Below, piece by piece: positions 11,942 through 24,132 of a stretch of 64,000 bases of DNA. The position numbers and the translations under genes are program-made. Origin of the DNA: Cryptomeria japonica. Its lineage: Eukaryota; Streptophyta; Pinopsida; Cupressales; Cupressaceae. Location: NCBI RefSeq assembly GCF_030272615.1, contig NC_081408.1, forward strand, positions 311,259,118 through 311,323,117. Direction: 5' to 3'. The notes under the pieces were generated by a model. It was given only the letters and a program-made list of their open reading frames with translations, did not search any database and was not told the origin of the DNA. Each line of letters opens with the position of its first letter. Position 1 is the stretch's first letter.

Positions 11942-13029
11942 AAGGCAACTAACTATTTCAGGAAGGACAATCTGAAGCTTGATGGAACTAACTATGGTAT
12001 ATGGAAGATCAGAATGGAGACACATCTGAATTGAATTGGAAAAGACATATGGGATGTTACAAAGAATGGCTATGCTGGTCCTACACAAAGTCAACCTAAT
12101 CCACCAACCTTGGCTAAAGATCAGGAGAATGATTGCAAAGTAAGGGAAGCACTTTTGAGCGCATTCTCAGATCAACAAATCATGGGATTATCAAACCAAT
12201 CTACTACTAAATCTATTTGGGATAAATTGGAGACATTGAATGAAGGTGATACCACTGTCAAAATTGCAAAACTAGAATGCTTCCAGGTCAAGTATGAAAA
12301 TCAGAAAATGGAAGAAGATGAAAGGATTTCTGCTTTTATGGAAAGAGTTAATAAAATTGTTTTGGGTATACAATGTTGTGGAGGATCCTTAAGTGAAGAT
12401 GAAATTGTTTCTAAAGTTTTAAGAGCATTGTTACCAGCATACAAAATGAAAGTAACTACTATTAATGAATTGAGAACAATTCCTAATACATCGGTATCTA
12501 GAGATACTTTGGTTGGAAAATTTTAGATTTTGAACTTGAGGAATTTGGTCCTATTGCTACAATTAAGACAGATTTGGCTTTCAAAGCTTCATCATCTGCA
12601 ACATTATCATCATCATCTAAAAAATCTGATTGGAAAGCACTCTATGCTAGAGAACTTGAAGAAATTAGAAGAGAGAATGAAGAACTTGAAGAGCTTGAAG
12701 CACTATTTGCAAGGAAAATGCCTAAAGGTCCAGTTGGAAGTAAGTATGAAGGTAAATCACCATTTAAATGTTTTAATTGCAATAAAATTGGTCATATGGC
12801 ATCTAGGTGTCCTGATAGACATGAAAGATTGAAAGAAGAAGCTAAAAGAACATATAAGCCTAACCCTGAATATCAGAGATACATATTTAAGAAGAATAGA
12901 GACAAATCATGTTACTATGTTGATGAAGGAGTTATTGATGATTCTGATGAGGAACTGACAGACAATGGATGGGCTTTTGTTGCAATAATAGAAGATCAAC
13001 CGACACCTACTATTCAACCAGTAGAGTAG
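11942..13029 (+). pseudogene. Copia-A gag remnant
   Basis: Aligns codon by codon with the better preserved gag of Copia-C. The start codon is AAG at 11942 where Copia-C has ATG at 49499, so initiation is lost. The body reads TNYFRKDNLKLDGTNYGIWK, a TGA replaces Cys in THLN-stop-IGKDIW, then GLSNQSTTKSIWDKLETLNEG and EEDERISAFMERVNKI follow (UBN2-like copia gag). A deletion near 12525 shifts the frame. The zinc knuckle CFNCNKIGHMASRC (about 12769-12810) is intact. The reading ends at TAG 13027-13029, likely a former CAG. Confidence 0.9.
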
Positions 13030-13926
13030 GCCCTGGCAGTTAAAATTGAAGAAAAGGATGAATGGATGATTGATTCCAGATGTTCACATCATATGACTAG
13101 TGATAAAAGTAAATTCTTAACTTTTTAGGAATACAATGGAGGTCTAGTAAGATTTAGGGATGATAAAGCTTGTTTGATAAGAGGAAAAGGCACTTTATCT
13201 TTTGATGGTAAGCACAATACTGACAATGTTGATTATGTTGAAGGGTTGAAGCATAATCTTTTGAGTGTTGTTCAATTAGTGGAAAAAAGATTTCAGTTAT
13301 AATTCAAGAATGGTAAATGCAAAATCATGAATAGAACTGGTTTGGAAATTGTAACTGGTAATTAGACTAGAGGTAATATATTTCATTTGAATAACAATGA
13401 GAAGACATGCTTGATTGCACATATTGATGAAAGTTGGTTATGGCATAAAAGACTTTGTCATGTAAATTTTGATTGCATTGTGAAAATCAGTACTACTAAG
13501 GCAGTAAGGGATTTACCTAAGATTGTTAAATGTCACAATCTGGTATGTAAGGAATGTCAATTTGGAAAGAAAGTTAGAGAAACTTGTAAGAGTATTCCAA
13601 AAAAATATAATAATGTTTTTTACTTAATTCATATTGATTTGTGTGTTCTAGCAAGAACTAGAAGTTTACAAGGAGATAGATATTTTATGCTAATCATTGA
13701 TGATTATTTTAGAATGTGTTGGGTTACTTTTCTCAGGGAGAAATCATAAGCTTTTGGGAAATTAAAACTATTCAAGGTAATGGTAGAGAATGAAACCAGT
13801 AAGAAAATCAAATGTTTGAGATCAGATCAAGGAGGTGAATTCACATCTAAGGAATTTAATACATTCTATGAAGTGAATGGAATCAGAAGACAATTATCAG
13901 CACCTCAGACACCCCAGCAAAATGGA
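13030..13926 (+). pseudogene. Copia-A protease and integrase N-terminal part
   Basis: The protease reads WMIDSRCSHHMTSDKSKF: the family DSG is DSR, a G-to-A type loss of the catalytic motif. In-frame stops follow in TF-stop-EYNGG, FQL-stop-FKNG and TGN-stop-TRGN, all at Gln codons in Copia-C. Pre-integrase: [18 protein letters not shown] and VCKECQFGK. Integrase core: LIHIDLC, RYFMLIIDDYFRMCWVTFL, then stop 13747 and [12 protein letters not shown]. It is cut after TPQQNGVV by the Copia-B insertion and resumes at 20169. Confidence 0.9.
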
Positions 13927-13931
13927 GTTGT

Positions 13932-14382
13932 TGTTGGTGTAAATAAATATTCATTATGGATATTATTACACTTTACTTAAGTTAACTTAGGATAATGCAT
14001 CTCTTCGTAGTTTGGATTTGATACACTTAGGGAAGTGTGCACATAGGGATAGAGCTTGTAGGAGAAATTCCACCTGTTGTGGTCTTATTTTGCTGTTACA
14101 CTCCACATTTGGTGGGTCATCCACCTCTTGTGGAATATTATATTATTTCTCCTACCTACCCCTAGTATTTCTTACCTACCCTTATTTCTCATTGAGCCAC
14201 ATGTCATGATTGTGTGCTCGTACATCCATATGGCCTTGCCTATATAAGCAGACCTATATTCATTGTATTAGGGAATCCAGTTAATCATTTTCATATTGAT
14301 GAGAATACAGTTTGTTCTTGTCATTCTTTTGTCTCTATTTTAATACTTTTCATTATGCCCTTGATCTTGGCAAAATCTCACA
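13932..14382 (+). repeat. Copia-B 5' LTR
   Basis: 451 bp, TGTTGGTGTAAAT ... AAAATCTCACA. A TATATAAG box at 14241-14248 is a good candidate core promoter, placing transcription start in the last third of the LTR. Confidence 0.95.
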
Positions 14383-15380
14383 TGGTATCAGAGCTATTGG
14401 GGCTTCATTGATTGGTTTTTGGAGACATCATGGAAGGCTTCTATTTTTGAATCTGAGGAACTGCGCTTTTTGGAGGTATCTTGGAGCATTTTTTACCTCA
14501 CCATTGCATTCAGGAGGCTGTTTCCATAAAAATTGAGTATAAATTCGACCTATTTTGGCAAAAATCAATTTTTGGGTGTGGAGGAAATTTTCTGCCCAAT
14601 TCGGGTTGTACGGTACGGAATTTTCAGATTTTTTTCAAAAAAATAATTATTTTCCAGTTTGAAAATATTTTTGGGATCCATACCTTCTACCTAGTCAGTA
14701 GTGCATAGTCAGCACCTAGTCAGCGCTCAGTCAGCATTTTCTTTGGAAATTTTTAGACCCCTCTCCATTGAGTAGTTTGGATTTTTGGGTCAACTTTGGA
14801 GGCCCATAACTTGCTCAATTTTGCTGCTTTTTGGGTGCAATTTTTTTTATTTGGGCTAATTTTTTGTTCTCTTCACATGGTGTGGTTATGTTTTGATTTT
14901 GGTGCACAAGGTTCTCAAAAATTTTAGATTCTCTTAGTTGTACCTGTCCAATCCTCAATTTTGCAACTTCAAAGGCCTCGTTTGAGCTCATACGACCTTC
15001 TTTTCAGGTGCCATTTTTTTTGAAAGTGCATGTTTTTTCATCTACTTTCATAATCTATGATCAGATTTTAGAGATTTTAAGTAGAAATTGTACTTTCACA
15101 TATTGGTTTTATTTGGCCTATTTAGTACTTGTAAATTGCTTGGATCTTAGTTTAGATCTCTTGCATTATTAGTTTGAGTCTCTTTTTTCCTTATTGAGGA
15201 AGTTGTAAAATTGAAATCAGAAGTCCACTTTGCCATTTTTTGCAAGTGGCCCATTGTACATGCACTAAGTATAAAGTGCCAAATCATCACTTTTGGGGGG
15301 GTTCTTTGATTGAGTGAATTTGGGGGGGTGTCTTGTGTGATTGTGCCTCTCTTTCCTTGTGCTCTTTCATTTTTGTTGCA
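14383..15380 (+). promoter_or_regulatory. Copia-B primer site and leader
   Basis: A perfect TGGTATCAGAGC primer site (initiator tRNA-Met type) is at 14383-14394, directly after the LTR. The rest, about 1 kb, is T-rich leader without convincing coding content. It contains GGGGGGG runs at 15295-15301 and 15322-15328 before the gag ATG. Confidence 0.85.
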
Positions 15381-16301
15381 ATGAGTCCTCATAAATTTCC
15401 ACCTTTAAATCCACATAATTATGCATCATGGAAAATTAAAGTATGGAGCAAATTAATGGAAAAGGGTCTCACGCATTACATAGATGGAACAATAGCAGCA
15501 CCACCTGATCCTAAGGCTGATCCTAATGCTCAGTTAGAATGGCTCACTAAGAATTGCATGGCTCTTGGAGCTTTGCGCAAATATGTATCAGATGACCTCA
15601 TCTTTCATATTGAAAAGTGTACTACAATCAAAGATGCTTGGGATATGTTTCAGAAATTGTATGGTCAAGTTGATAAAATTAGAGGTTATAAGATTGACAA
15701 TGAGCTCACCAACTTGGATCCCAAGAGTTTTGATACAATCCAAGATTATGTCACCAAAGCAAATGAGCTAAGAGCAAAGCTTAAGGAATGTGGAATTGAC
15801 AAAAAGGATGCTCAGTTGATATTCAACTTGTTGGACAAGCTTGCACTAGAATATGCAGCATTTGTGTCTAGCTTCTAAACTCATCGTTTGATAGTGGGGA
15901 GTTCCTATGTTATGCCTTCATTTGATGCTTTCACAAAAATGTTGATATTGGAACAATCTAAGTTGTTGAACATGGGGTTTCTCAAGTCTTCAAAGTCCAA
16001 AGCTTTGGTGGCTAATCAAGGGTATCAAGGAAGTCAAGGCAAAGATTCCAACAAGAAGAAGAAGCAATCTAAGTCACAGCCACAGCAGGAAAAAGGACAA
16101 CCATCCTCTCCATCACAAGGCAATTTTTCATCCTCTTCTAAGAAGGGGACACCACCTAAGAAGGATAAGCCAACTTGTGCATATTGCAAGAAGTATGGTC
16201 ATGATGAGCATCGATGCCACACAAAGCAAGTTGATGAGTTAACTAATCTTCTTAAGAAAAATAACATCAACTTACCATCCGCCTACACAAAGAAGGATTA
16301 A
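15381..16301 (+). pseudogene. Copia-B gag
   Basis: Start ATG at 15381 (MSPHKFPPLNPHNYASWKIK), chosen because the copia gag consensus begins with this F-x-x-W-K-x-x-M/L pattern. The body reads DAWDMFQKLYGQVDKIRGYK and LTNLDPKSFDTIQDYVTKAN (UBN2-like). A single TAA at 15876-15878 breaks it, after which the same frame resumes. The zinc knuckle CAYCKKYGHDEHRC (about 16178-16219) is complete. TAA at 16299-16301 ends gag; the frame continues into protease, so it may be a former CAA. Confidence 0.92.
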
Positions 16302-19300
16302 TCTCCTTCCTCTTCCTCACAGTCTAAGGGAAAAGGGCAAACATTTGTGGCTACAACAGGTTCTTCACAGCAGTGGATACTTGACTCGGGTGCCTCATAT
16401 CACATGGGTTCTACAAAGGAGCAGTTTTCTTCATTGGAGCCATCTAAGGTACCTCACATTTACATAGGTGATGATACACAAGTAGAGGTTGAAGGGAAAG
16501 GTACAGTTGACATGGATGATGGAACATTTGAGAATGTTCTCTATGTTCCTAACTTGTCTACGAACCTTCTCTCTATCTACCAAATCACTCACTATGGGAA
16601 TGGGAAAAAGATTGAGTTTACACCTGATTCAGTTGTGGTAAAGGAACTTGATGATGATACCTTGGTAGTAGTGGGACAAGTTAATGACAACTCAAGGATT
16701 TATTCATCCTCCCACTTTGTACCAAGTTCACCTTCTAGGGCCTTGCTTACTCATTTAAATTCAGAAAGTAAGCTATGGCATGAGCGGTTTGGTCACCTCA
16801 ACTACCGCTATCTTTAGTAGCTCAGGACTAAAGACATGGTCATAGGTCTACCTCGAATCAGTTTTTCAGAGGGTGTATGTTCAGGTTGTTCCATGGGAAA
16901 GCATCTTGAGGAGAAGTTTGATAAGGGGAAAGCTTGGAGAGCTTTGGAAGTTCTTCAACTTGTTCACAGTGATGTAGCAGATCCATTTCCAGCACCTTCA
17001 TTTAGTAAGGCCCGCTATGTCCTCACCTTCATTGATGACTACTCCCGCTTCACTTGGGTCTACTTTCTTATTCATAAGAGTGAAGTATTTGACAAATTTT
17101 AGGACTTCAAGACTCATGTGGAGGAGCAATCTAGGAAAGTGGTCAAGATTCTTCATATAGATAATGGAAGGGAATATGTGAACAAAAGACTTGAGGATTT
17201 TTGTACATTTGAGGGGATTGATCTTCAGCATTCTGTTGCATACACTCCACAGTAGAACGGAGTTGCAGAATGCAAGAATCAAACTCTCAAAAAAATGGCT
17301 AGCTGTATGATACATGCACGTTCTCTTGATCCTGCCTTTTGGGCCAAGGCTATCAGTTGTGCCACACACATCCAGAATCGGGTTCCTCACAAAGCTTTGC
17401 AAGGTATTACTCCTTTTGAGGCTTGGGCTAGTAGGAAACCGATTGTGAGACATTTTAGAGTCTTTGGGTGTCTAGAATGGGTCGCATACCTCCACAGAAA
17501 CACAAGGCATTGGAACCTCAGAGTTGGCCTTGCATATTTGTTGGATATCCTGAGGGTGTTAAGGCATATAGATTGATGGATCCTAAGACACATGAGGTGT
17601 TCATTGAGAGGAGTGTTCACTTTGAGGAAAGCTCTCCTAGCTTAGCCTCTCTACCTCCTCCACCTTCCTCCATTGTGGATAGTGATGCTAGTGATTCAGA
17701 TGATGAGACTCCTTCAACTCCGACTCACAGGGTTACACCTCTGTAGGGTCCACTTGCAGTTGAGGAGCCTCGTTCTCCACCTCCACCTAGACCTCATTGG
17801 GCTCGACAAACACTTGAGTCCACGGGTTCTCTTGTTGCGGATCCTTTAGATACATGGAGAACTCGATCACAACATCAGGATCTACCACATTCATTCATTG
17901 CCACCACTTCCGATCCCCAGACATTTTAGGAAGCATCAAGGGTTCTTGAGTGGGACCAAGCTATGGAGGAAGAGTATAGTTCCTTGATGAGGAACAACAC
18001 ATGGGATTTAGTCCATCTCCCTAAGAGGAGAAAGATGGTTCGATGTAAGTGGATCTATCAGACCAAGTATATTGTGGATGGTAGTGTGGATAAGTATAAG
18101 GCTCGGCTTGTTGTGAAAGGTTCTCTCAGGTTGCAGGTGTTGACTATATTAAGACCTTTGCACCCGTAGCCAAGATGAACTCCATTTGCTTGACACTTGC
18201 TATTGCTGCAGCTTATGGTTGGGCTGTATATCAGATGGATGTGAAGAGTGCTTTTCTTCATGGTGATCTTGATGAGGAGATTTATATGGAGCAGGCATAG
18301 GGTTTCATCTAGGATACTTCCTTGCTTTGCAGACTAAGGAAATCTCTATATGGCCTTATGCAGGCCCTAGTGCTTGGTATGCCAAGATGGATTCCTTTCT
18401 TCTCTCCGTAGGGTTTACCAGGTGTCATTCTGATCCAAATGTCTACATTTTGTGATAGGATGACTCTCACTTGATACTTGTGCTCTATGTTGATGATTTG
18501 ATCATTACAGGGAGTACCACATCCATCATTAGCAGGGTCAAATCTACTTTGCATGATAGATTTTCTATGACTGACTTGGGTCTTTTGCACTACTTTCTCA
18601 GGATAGAGATTTCACAGTCACCTTCTAGGATTACACTATCGCAACCCAAGTATGCTCTTGATCTACTTGCACACTTTCATATGGCTGATTGTAAGTTTGC
18701 CTCAACTCCCTTTCTTTCAGGAGTCAAGCTTGAGGCTCAGTGTTCTTCTCCACCAGTTGATGCCACTTTGTATCATCAGCTTGTTGGTAGTCTCATCTAC
18801 TTGACCCATACACACCCTAATATTTCATTTGCAGTTGGCATGGTTTCCCGCTTCATGCAGGAACCACATGAGCTTCATTGGAAAGCCACCAAATGCATCC
18901 TTCATTATATCCAGGGTACACATTACTATGAGATTCACTATGCAGCAGGCACAGGACTTCGCTTGGTTGGTTACATAGACTCTAATTGGGCTGGTGATCT
19001 TGATGATCGTAAGTCTACTTCAGGTTACAATTTTCACCTTGGTTCAGGCCCCATTTGTTAGCAAAGCAAGAAGCAGCATGATATTGCTCTTTCTTCGACT
19101 AAGGCTGAGTATCAAGGCATTGTTAACACAGCAACTAAGACCATTTGGCTCCAGCAGATTCTCATAGAGTTTGGATTCACCACTCCATGGCCGACAGTTC
19201 TACATTGTGACAATCAGAGTGCTATTGCAATCTCGAAGAACCCGGTCCAGCACCAGCGAACCAAACACATCGAGATCCATATGGACTATATCTGAGAGTT

Positions 19301-19430
19301 GATTCAGGAGCAAGTCATTGATTTGCAGTATTGTCCTACAACAGAGCAGGTTGCTGACATATTCACCAAACCTTTCACCGAGACTAAGTTATAGCAGTTG
19401 TGATCTCTCTTGGGGGTGCAGGATGTGTCA
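16302..19430 (+). pseudogene. Copia-B pol: protease, integrase, RT, RNase H
   Basis: Protease keeps WILDSGASYHMG. Pre-integrase: LWHERFGHLNY, two TAG codons at 16815-16820, then CSGCSMGKH. Integrase: HSDVADPF, FIDDYSRFTWVYF, HIDNGREY and GVAEC, so all three acidic positions look present. Frameshifts fall near 17468 and 18120. [34 protein letters not shown], then LVLYVDDLIITG at about 18480. RNase H: SNWAGDLDDRKSTSGY and LHCDNQSAIAISKNP. Stops at 17100, 17253, 18453, 18456, 19059, 19293, 19392 and 19401 mostly fit CAG, CGA or TGG changed by C-to-T or G-to-A. Otherwise well preserved but dead. Confidence 0.93.
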
Positions 19431-19703
19431 TTAGGGGGGGTTAGTTGACTTCTCCTTCCTCTCTTATGGGGGGGACATTTTCCTCTTTGAGGTTTTGTCC
19501 ATCTTCTTTGAGAGTCTTTTGTACATTCATCTCTCTTTTGTTGGGGAGTTTTTTCCCACTGGGTTTTCTCCCTTTCTCCATTTGTGAGAGATTGTTTTGC
19601 ATAGTTTTGCTTGCATTTACATATTGTACATGGGTACCTATCATGGCCTAGTAGCCGAGACCCATCTTGCATTATTGACTTGAGTCTTCATTCCCCTAAG
19701 TTG

Positions 19704-19717
19704 CACTTAAGGGGGGG
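19704..19717 (+). promoter_or_regulatory. Copia-B polypurine tract
   Basis: CACTTAAGGGGGGG directly precedes the 3' LTR TG at 19718, the expected plus-strand primer position. Confidence 0.8.
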
Positions 19718-20168
19718 TGTTGGTGTAAATAAATATTCATTATGGATATTATTACACTTTACTTAAGTTAACTTAGGATAATGCATCTCTTCGTAGTTTG
19801 GATTTGAGACACTTAGGGAAGTGTGCACATAGGGATAGAGCTTGTAGGAGAAATTCCACCTTTTGTGGTCTTATTTTGTTGTTACACTCCACATTCGGTG
19901 GGTCATCCACCTCTTGTGGAATATTATATTATTTCTCCTACCTACCCCTAGTATTTCTTACCTACCCTTGTTTCTCATTGAGCCACATGTCATGATTGTG
20001 TGCTCATACATCCATATGGCCTTGCCTATATAAGCAGGCCTATATTCATTGTATTAGGGAATCCCGTTGATCATTTTCATATTGATGAGAATACAGTTTG
20101 TTCTTGTCATTCTTTTGTCTCTATTTTAATACTTTTCATTGTGCCCTTGATCTTGGCAAAATCTCACA
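19718..20168 (+). repeat. Copia-B 3' LTR
   Basis: 451 bp copy of 13932-14382 with 10 substitutions, followed directly by TSD GTTGT and resumption of Copia-A integrase (VVERKNKTILDA). Confidence 0.97.
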
Positions 20169-20173
20169 GTTGT

Positions 20174-22345
20174 GGAAAGGAAGAACAAAACTATTTTGGA
20201 TGCAACTATAAGCATGATATCAAAAGAAAACCTACCTCATGTGTATTGGAGAGAAGCAATCAATACAGTTGTTTACACATTCAACAGAGTTCACATCAAA
20301 GGTGAAATCGGTAAGACCCCTCATGAACTATGGTTTGGTAATACTCCTACCCTTAAATATTTTAGAAAATTTGGAAGAAAATGTTATATTAGGAGAGATG
20401 ATTATATTGGAAAATTTGATCCTAGAAGTGATGAAGGAATATTTCTTGGTTATTCATCTAAGAGCAAGGCATATAGATGTTTTAACAAGAAATTGCAGAA
20501 AAATCATTGAGAGTGCAAATGTGAAGATTGATGAATAGTTTAGAGGTAATTCAAGGACTATTGACTCTGAATTGGCAATTGAGATAATCACAAATGAACC
20601 TACAATGAGTACACTAGTATAGAATGTTGATCCAGTCACATTGGCATCATTTGAGAATTCCACAGTGACTAAAGAACAGCAGCAAGTGAATACACCCAGG
20701 TATGTAAGATTGAATCACTTTGAAAGTTAGATAATTGAGAATAAGTATCAAGGTGTTATGACTAGAGGAGGACTGGCAAATGAAGAGGTATGTCTAATTT
20801 CTCAAATTGAACCAGCAACTATTAATGAGGCATGTGAAGATAAACATTGGATTAAAGCTATGGAAGATGAATTAGAACAAATTGAAAAGAATAACACATG
20901 GACATTGGTTCCCCGGCCTAAAAACAAAAATGTAATTGGAACTAAATGGGTATTTAGAAATAAACTTAATGAAGATGGTAAGGTAATCAGAAACAAAGCA
21001 AGATTAGTTTGTAAAGGATATTCACAGAAAGAAGGAATTGATTACAATGAAACCTTTGCACCGGTAGCTAGAATTGAGGTAGTCAGATTATTCTTAGCTT
21101 TTGTAGCACACAAGAACTATAAAGTATATCAAATGGATGTTAAATGTGCATTTCTAAATGGTGATCTTGAAGAGGAAGTTTACATTGAACAACCTAATGG
21201 ATTTTCTTTGACAGATGACAAAGATATGGTTTGCAGGTTAAGGAAATCTTTATATGGATTGAAGCAAGCTCCTAGAGCTTGGTATGATAGATTGGACAAA
21301 TATCTTTTGAAGCTTGGTTACACTAAAGGTAATGCTGACATCAACTTATACTACAAAGTGACTAATGATGACATCTTGGTTATTGAATTTTTTGTTGATG
21401 ATATCATTTTTGGAGGAGAAGAAGGATGGTGTAAAGAATTTTCTAATAAGATGCAGGAAGAATTTGAAATGTCTATGATTGGGGAGATAAAATTCTTTTT
21501 AGGATTGCAGATTTCACAAACTGATAAAGGTATATTCATAAATCAATCAAAGTACTTGAAAGAATTACTTAAGAAATTTGGTATGGAAAACTCTAAACCG
21601 GTAAGTACTCCTATGACTACAACTGATAAACTATCATTGAAGGATGAATTAACACCTGTTAATCCGACAAGATATAAATCTATGATTGGACGTTTACTTT
21701 ATTTGAGACAAACATGACCTGATATTATGAATGCAGTATGTATTGTTTCAATATTTCAGAGTAATCCTAAGGAAAATCATGAATCAACAATAAAAAAGAT
21801 TTTCTGGTATCTACAAGGCACAACAAATCTTGGTTTATGGTATCCTAAAGATGAAAATTTTGATTTATGTGCATACACAAATGCAAATTTTGCAAGAGAT
21901 GTAGATGACAAAAAAGCACCACTGATGGAACATTTTTTCTTGGTAGTAGACTAATTTCATGGTTGAGCAAGAAACAAAGTTGTACATCACTATCAATAGC
22001 TGAATCAGAATATGTTGCAGCAGCAACTAATTGTACATAGGTATTATGGACTAAGAAAATGTTGAAGGACATAAAGGTAAAATGCAAAGAACCTATAATC
22101 ATTTACTGTGATAATATGAGAGCAATTGATATATCAAAGAATCCCCTATTTCACTCTAAAACAAAACATGTTTCTATCCAATTCAATTTTCTGAAAGAGA
22201 ATGTTGAAGCAAAAGAAGTGAAATTTCAGTTTATGTGAATACTAAAGAACAAATTGCAGATATCTTTACTAAGCCTTTTCCTAAGGAAACTTTTGAATAT
22301 CTCTGAGAGAAGCTTGGAGTTATACCCTCACTGGTAGAAACTTAG
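20174..22345 (+). pseudogene. Copia-A integrase C-terminal part, RT and RNase H
   Basis: Resumes the frame interrupted at 13926: VERKNKTILDAT, PHVYWREAINTVVYTFN, then GKTPHELWFGNTPTLKYFRK and [19 protein letters not shown] frameshift follows near 20505. RT is the longest open part (20758-21717): [53 protein letters not shown], and [12 protein letters not shown] with both catalytic Asp. TGA at 21715 and more stops break RNase H, which keeps YCDNMRAIDISKNP at about 22108. End TAG 22343-22345. Compared with Copia-C the same residues line up throughout. Confidence 0.92.
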
Positions 22346-22818
22346 ATAGTTGGAGCATGGCATCAGAGCAACAAAATTAACAAAGAAGTCTTTTTCTAGC
22401 TTTGATGAAGGAGAGCTAGTTCTCAGGGGGAGTAGATTGAATAAATTTGGTTATAACAATTGGTATTTGTAATAAGTTCTATGAACTGATTGTTTTTGGT
22501 TTTGTATTGCTTTGGCATTTGATGTCAAAGGGGGAGAGATGTCTATGGAAAAACACATTATCTTTTGGGGAGAGATTATTCATTGGGGAGAGATTGTCAC
22601 TCTTTGTATTTGTATTTTGATCTCTGGTTAATGATCTCTTTGGGAGATTGTTGGTTTTTGGTTTTTGGGGAAGAGATTGTTACTCTTTGTATCTATATTT
22701 TGATTTTTGGTTAATAATCTCTTTGGGAGATTGTTGATTTTTGGTTTTTGGCATTTTCTGCTTTGGCACTTAGATGGTCTTTCCATCTTGTGTTACCATC
22801 AATGCCAAAGGGGGAGAT
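22346..22818 (+). promoter_or_regulatory. Copia-A 3' noncoding tract with polypurine motifs and hairpin
   Basis: No coding sequence. CAGGGGGAG at 22424, AAAGGGGGAG at 22527 and AAAGGGGGAG at 22807, the last two bases from the LTR. The arms TTTGGCACTTAGATGG (22762-22777) and CCATCAATGCCAAA (22796-22809) can pair with a small bulge, and the 3' arm runs into the primer tract. A GGGGAGAGATTGT-type motif is repeated at about 22557-22600 and 22668-22685. Confidence 0.75.
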
Positions 22819-22965
22819 TGTTGGTATTATGGATGTGTTGCGTTGGTTTTGTCATTGATGTCAACACTTGTCAACACTTATTAGTGCTAAAGACCTTTGG
22901 TTATGTTCACCGGCATGTTCAGTGACTTATACATAGTCACCGATATCTGGTTCACCGGTAGGTTA
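22819..22965 (+). repeat. Copia-A 3' LTR, piece 1
   Basis: Matches 10833-10979 with about 10 differences in 147 bases. It stops at the TSD GGTTA (22961-22965), where the Tat element is inserted. Confidence 0.95.
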
Positions 22966-24132
22966 TGTTTGTGTGGAAAAGGGGTCTATAGCTGCAAGCA
23001 CAACACTTACATTAAGTCATTATATGCATGGTTAGTAAATAATAATCAATCAATAATAAACCATAACAAAGCGACTAATTGCCTTCTAAAAGATGTGAGT
23101 ATAAGATTGCTCTCAGATTTTTATAAGCAATACCAGTGACTAGACTACACCAAGATGAAGGATTTAATCTATATGATATTAACTATATGGATGCAAAATG
23201 GATGAATAATTCAAGCAAATAATGAATTCAAGCAATGATGGATGCACATAATATGGATTCAACCAAATATGGATTCAAGCAATGATGGATGGAAATAATC
23301 TAAAAAGCACAATGATCTTCAATGACTCCAGAGCAAAATTAACGAGATAATAATCTCCAAGTGTGTTCTCAAAAATCTCTAGGGTGAATTGGAATGAGAG
23401 CTGAAGACTAAATTTATAGAGAATTACAAAAAAATCTCAATTTAGGATTAATTGAAAATAATTGAGAAATCAGGTTTAGTTAACCTTGAGATAGATTCCA
23501 ATTATAGTTTAATTGAAATGCATTCAAATTACAAGTCCAAGTTGCATTGGAAATAATAATAAATTAATTCCATGCATTTTTGATAAAAATAGTTAATTCC
23601 ATGCATATATTTGATTTATTCAAGAAAAAGGTCTTTTCAATGCAACTGAACTTCTTTTTCTGAAAAGCTTTGAGTTCCAATTTTAGAGAATAATTTAATA
23701 ATTCAATTAATTGCTTTTCTGATTTCAAGTTCTAAAATTAGAAAAAGAAATAATATCTCAAGTTTGATTTCTCTCTCAATTCAATTCTTTTATTTTAATT
23801 TCAATTCAACTCTTGTTTTGTAATTAATTCCTCTTTTGTAATAAATTAATTCCTTTTGCATGATTAAATGGCAATTTTATTAATTAATTAAATATGCAAG
23901 GACATTTAATAAATTAAAAGAGGATAATTGATCAAAATGATATTCTTGGAAATGATTCAATTAATTAAATAAATATTTAAATAATATTGAGTAATTGATT
24001 TGCCATGTGATATTTGATGATTAAAAAATTAACAATGTGCTCAAGATTGATTTATTGCCTTTGGTTAGGACCTTGGTGATGTTGTCGAGATTAGGGGCCC
24101 ATAGTTTAGATGACCATTTTTAGGGTATTACA
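22966..24132 (-). repeat. Tat element 3' LTR
   Basis: On the reverse strand it starts TGTAATACCCTAAAAATGG and ends CCACACAAACA. The reverse-strand sequence just outside (24133-24146) is GAGGGGAAAA, a polypurine tract, which fixes this copy as the 3' LTR. Confidence 0.93.

Larger units (their letters stand above)
13932..20168 (+). mobile_element. Copia-B: complete Ty1/copia element nested in Copia-A integrase
   Basis: Two 451-bp LTRs (13932-14382 and 19718-20168) with TG...CA ends and a perfect TSD, GTTGT, at 13927-13931 and 20169-20173. Counting along both copies I find 10 differences and no indels (about 2.2%), making it the least diverged LTR pair in the window. Its family differs from Copia-A, C and D: short LTR, different gag, no triple polypurine module. 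Confidence 0.97.

Noticed and set aside
14012-14411. Short open frames duplicated at 19798-20305
   Set aside because: They lie in the two Copia-B LTRs; their duplication is due to the LTRs and not to a gene pair.
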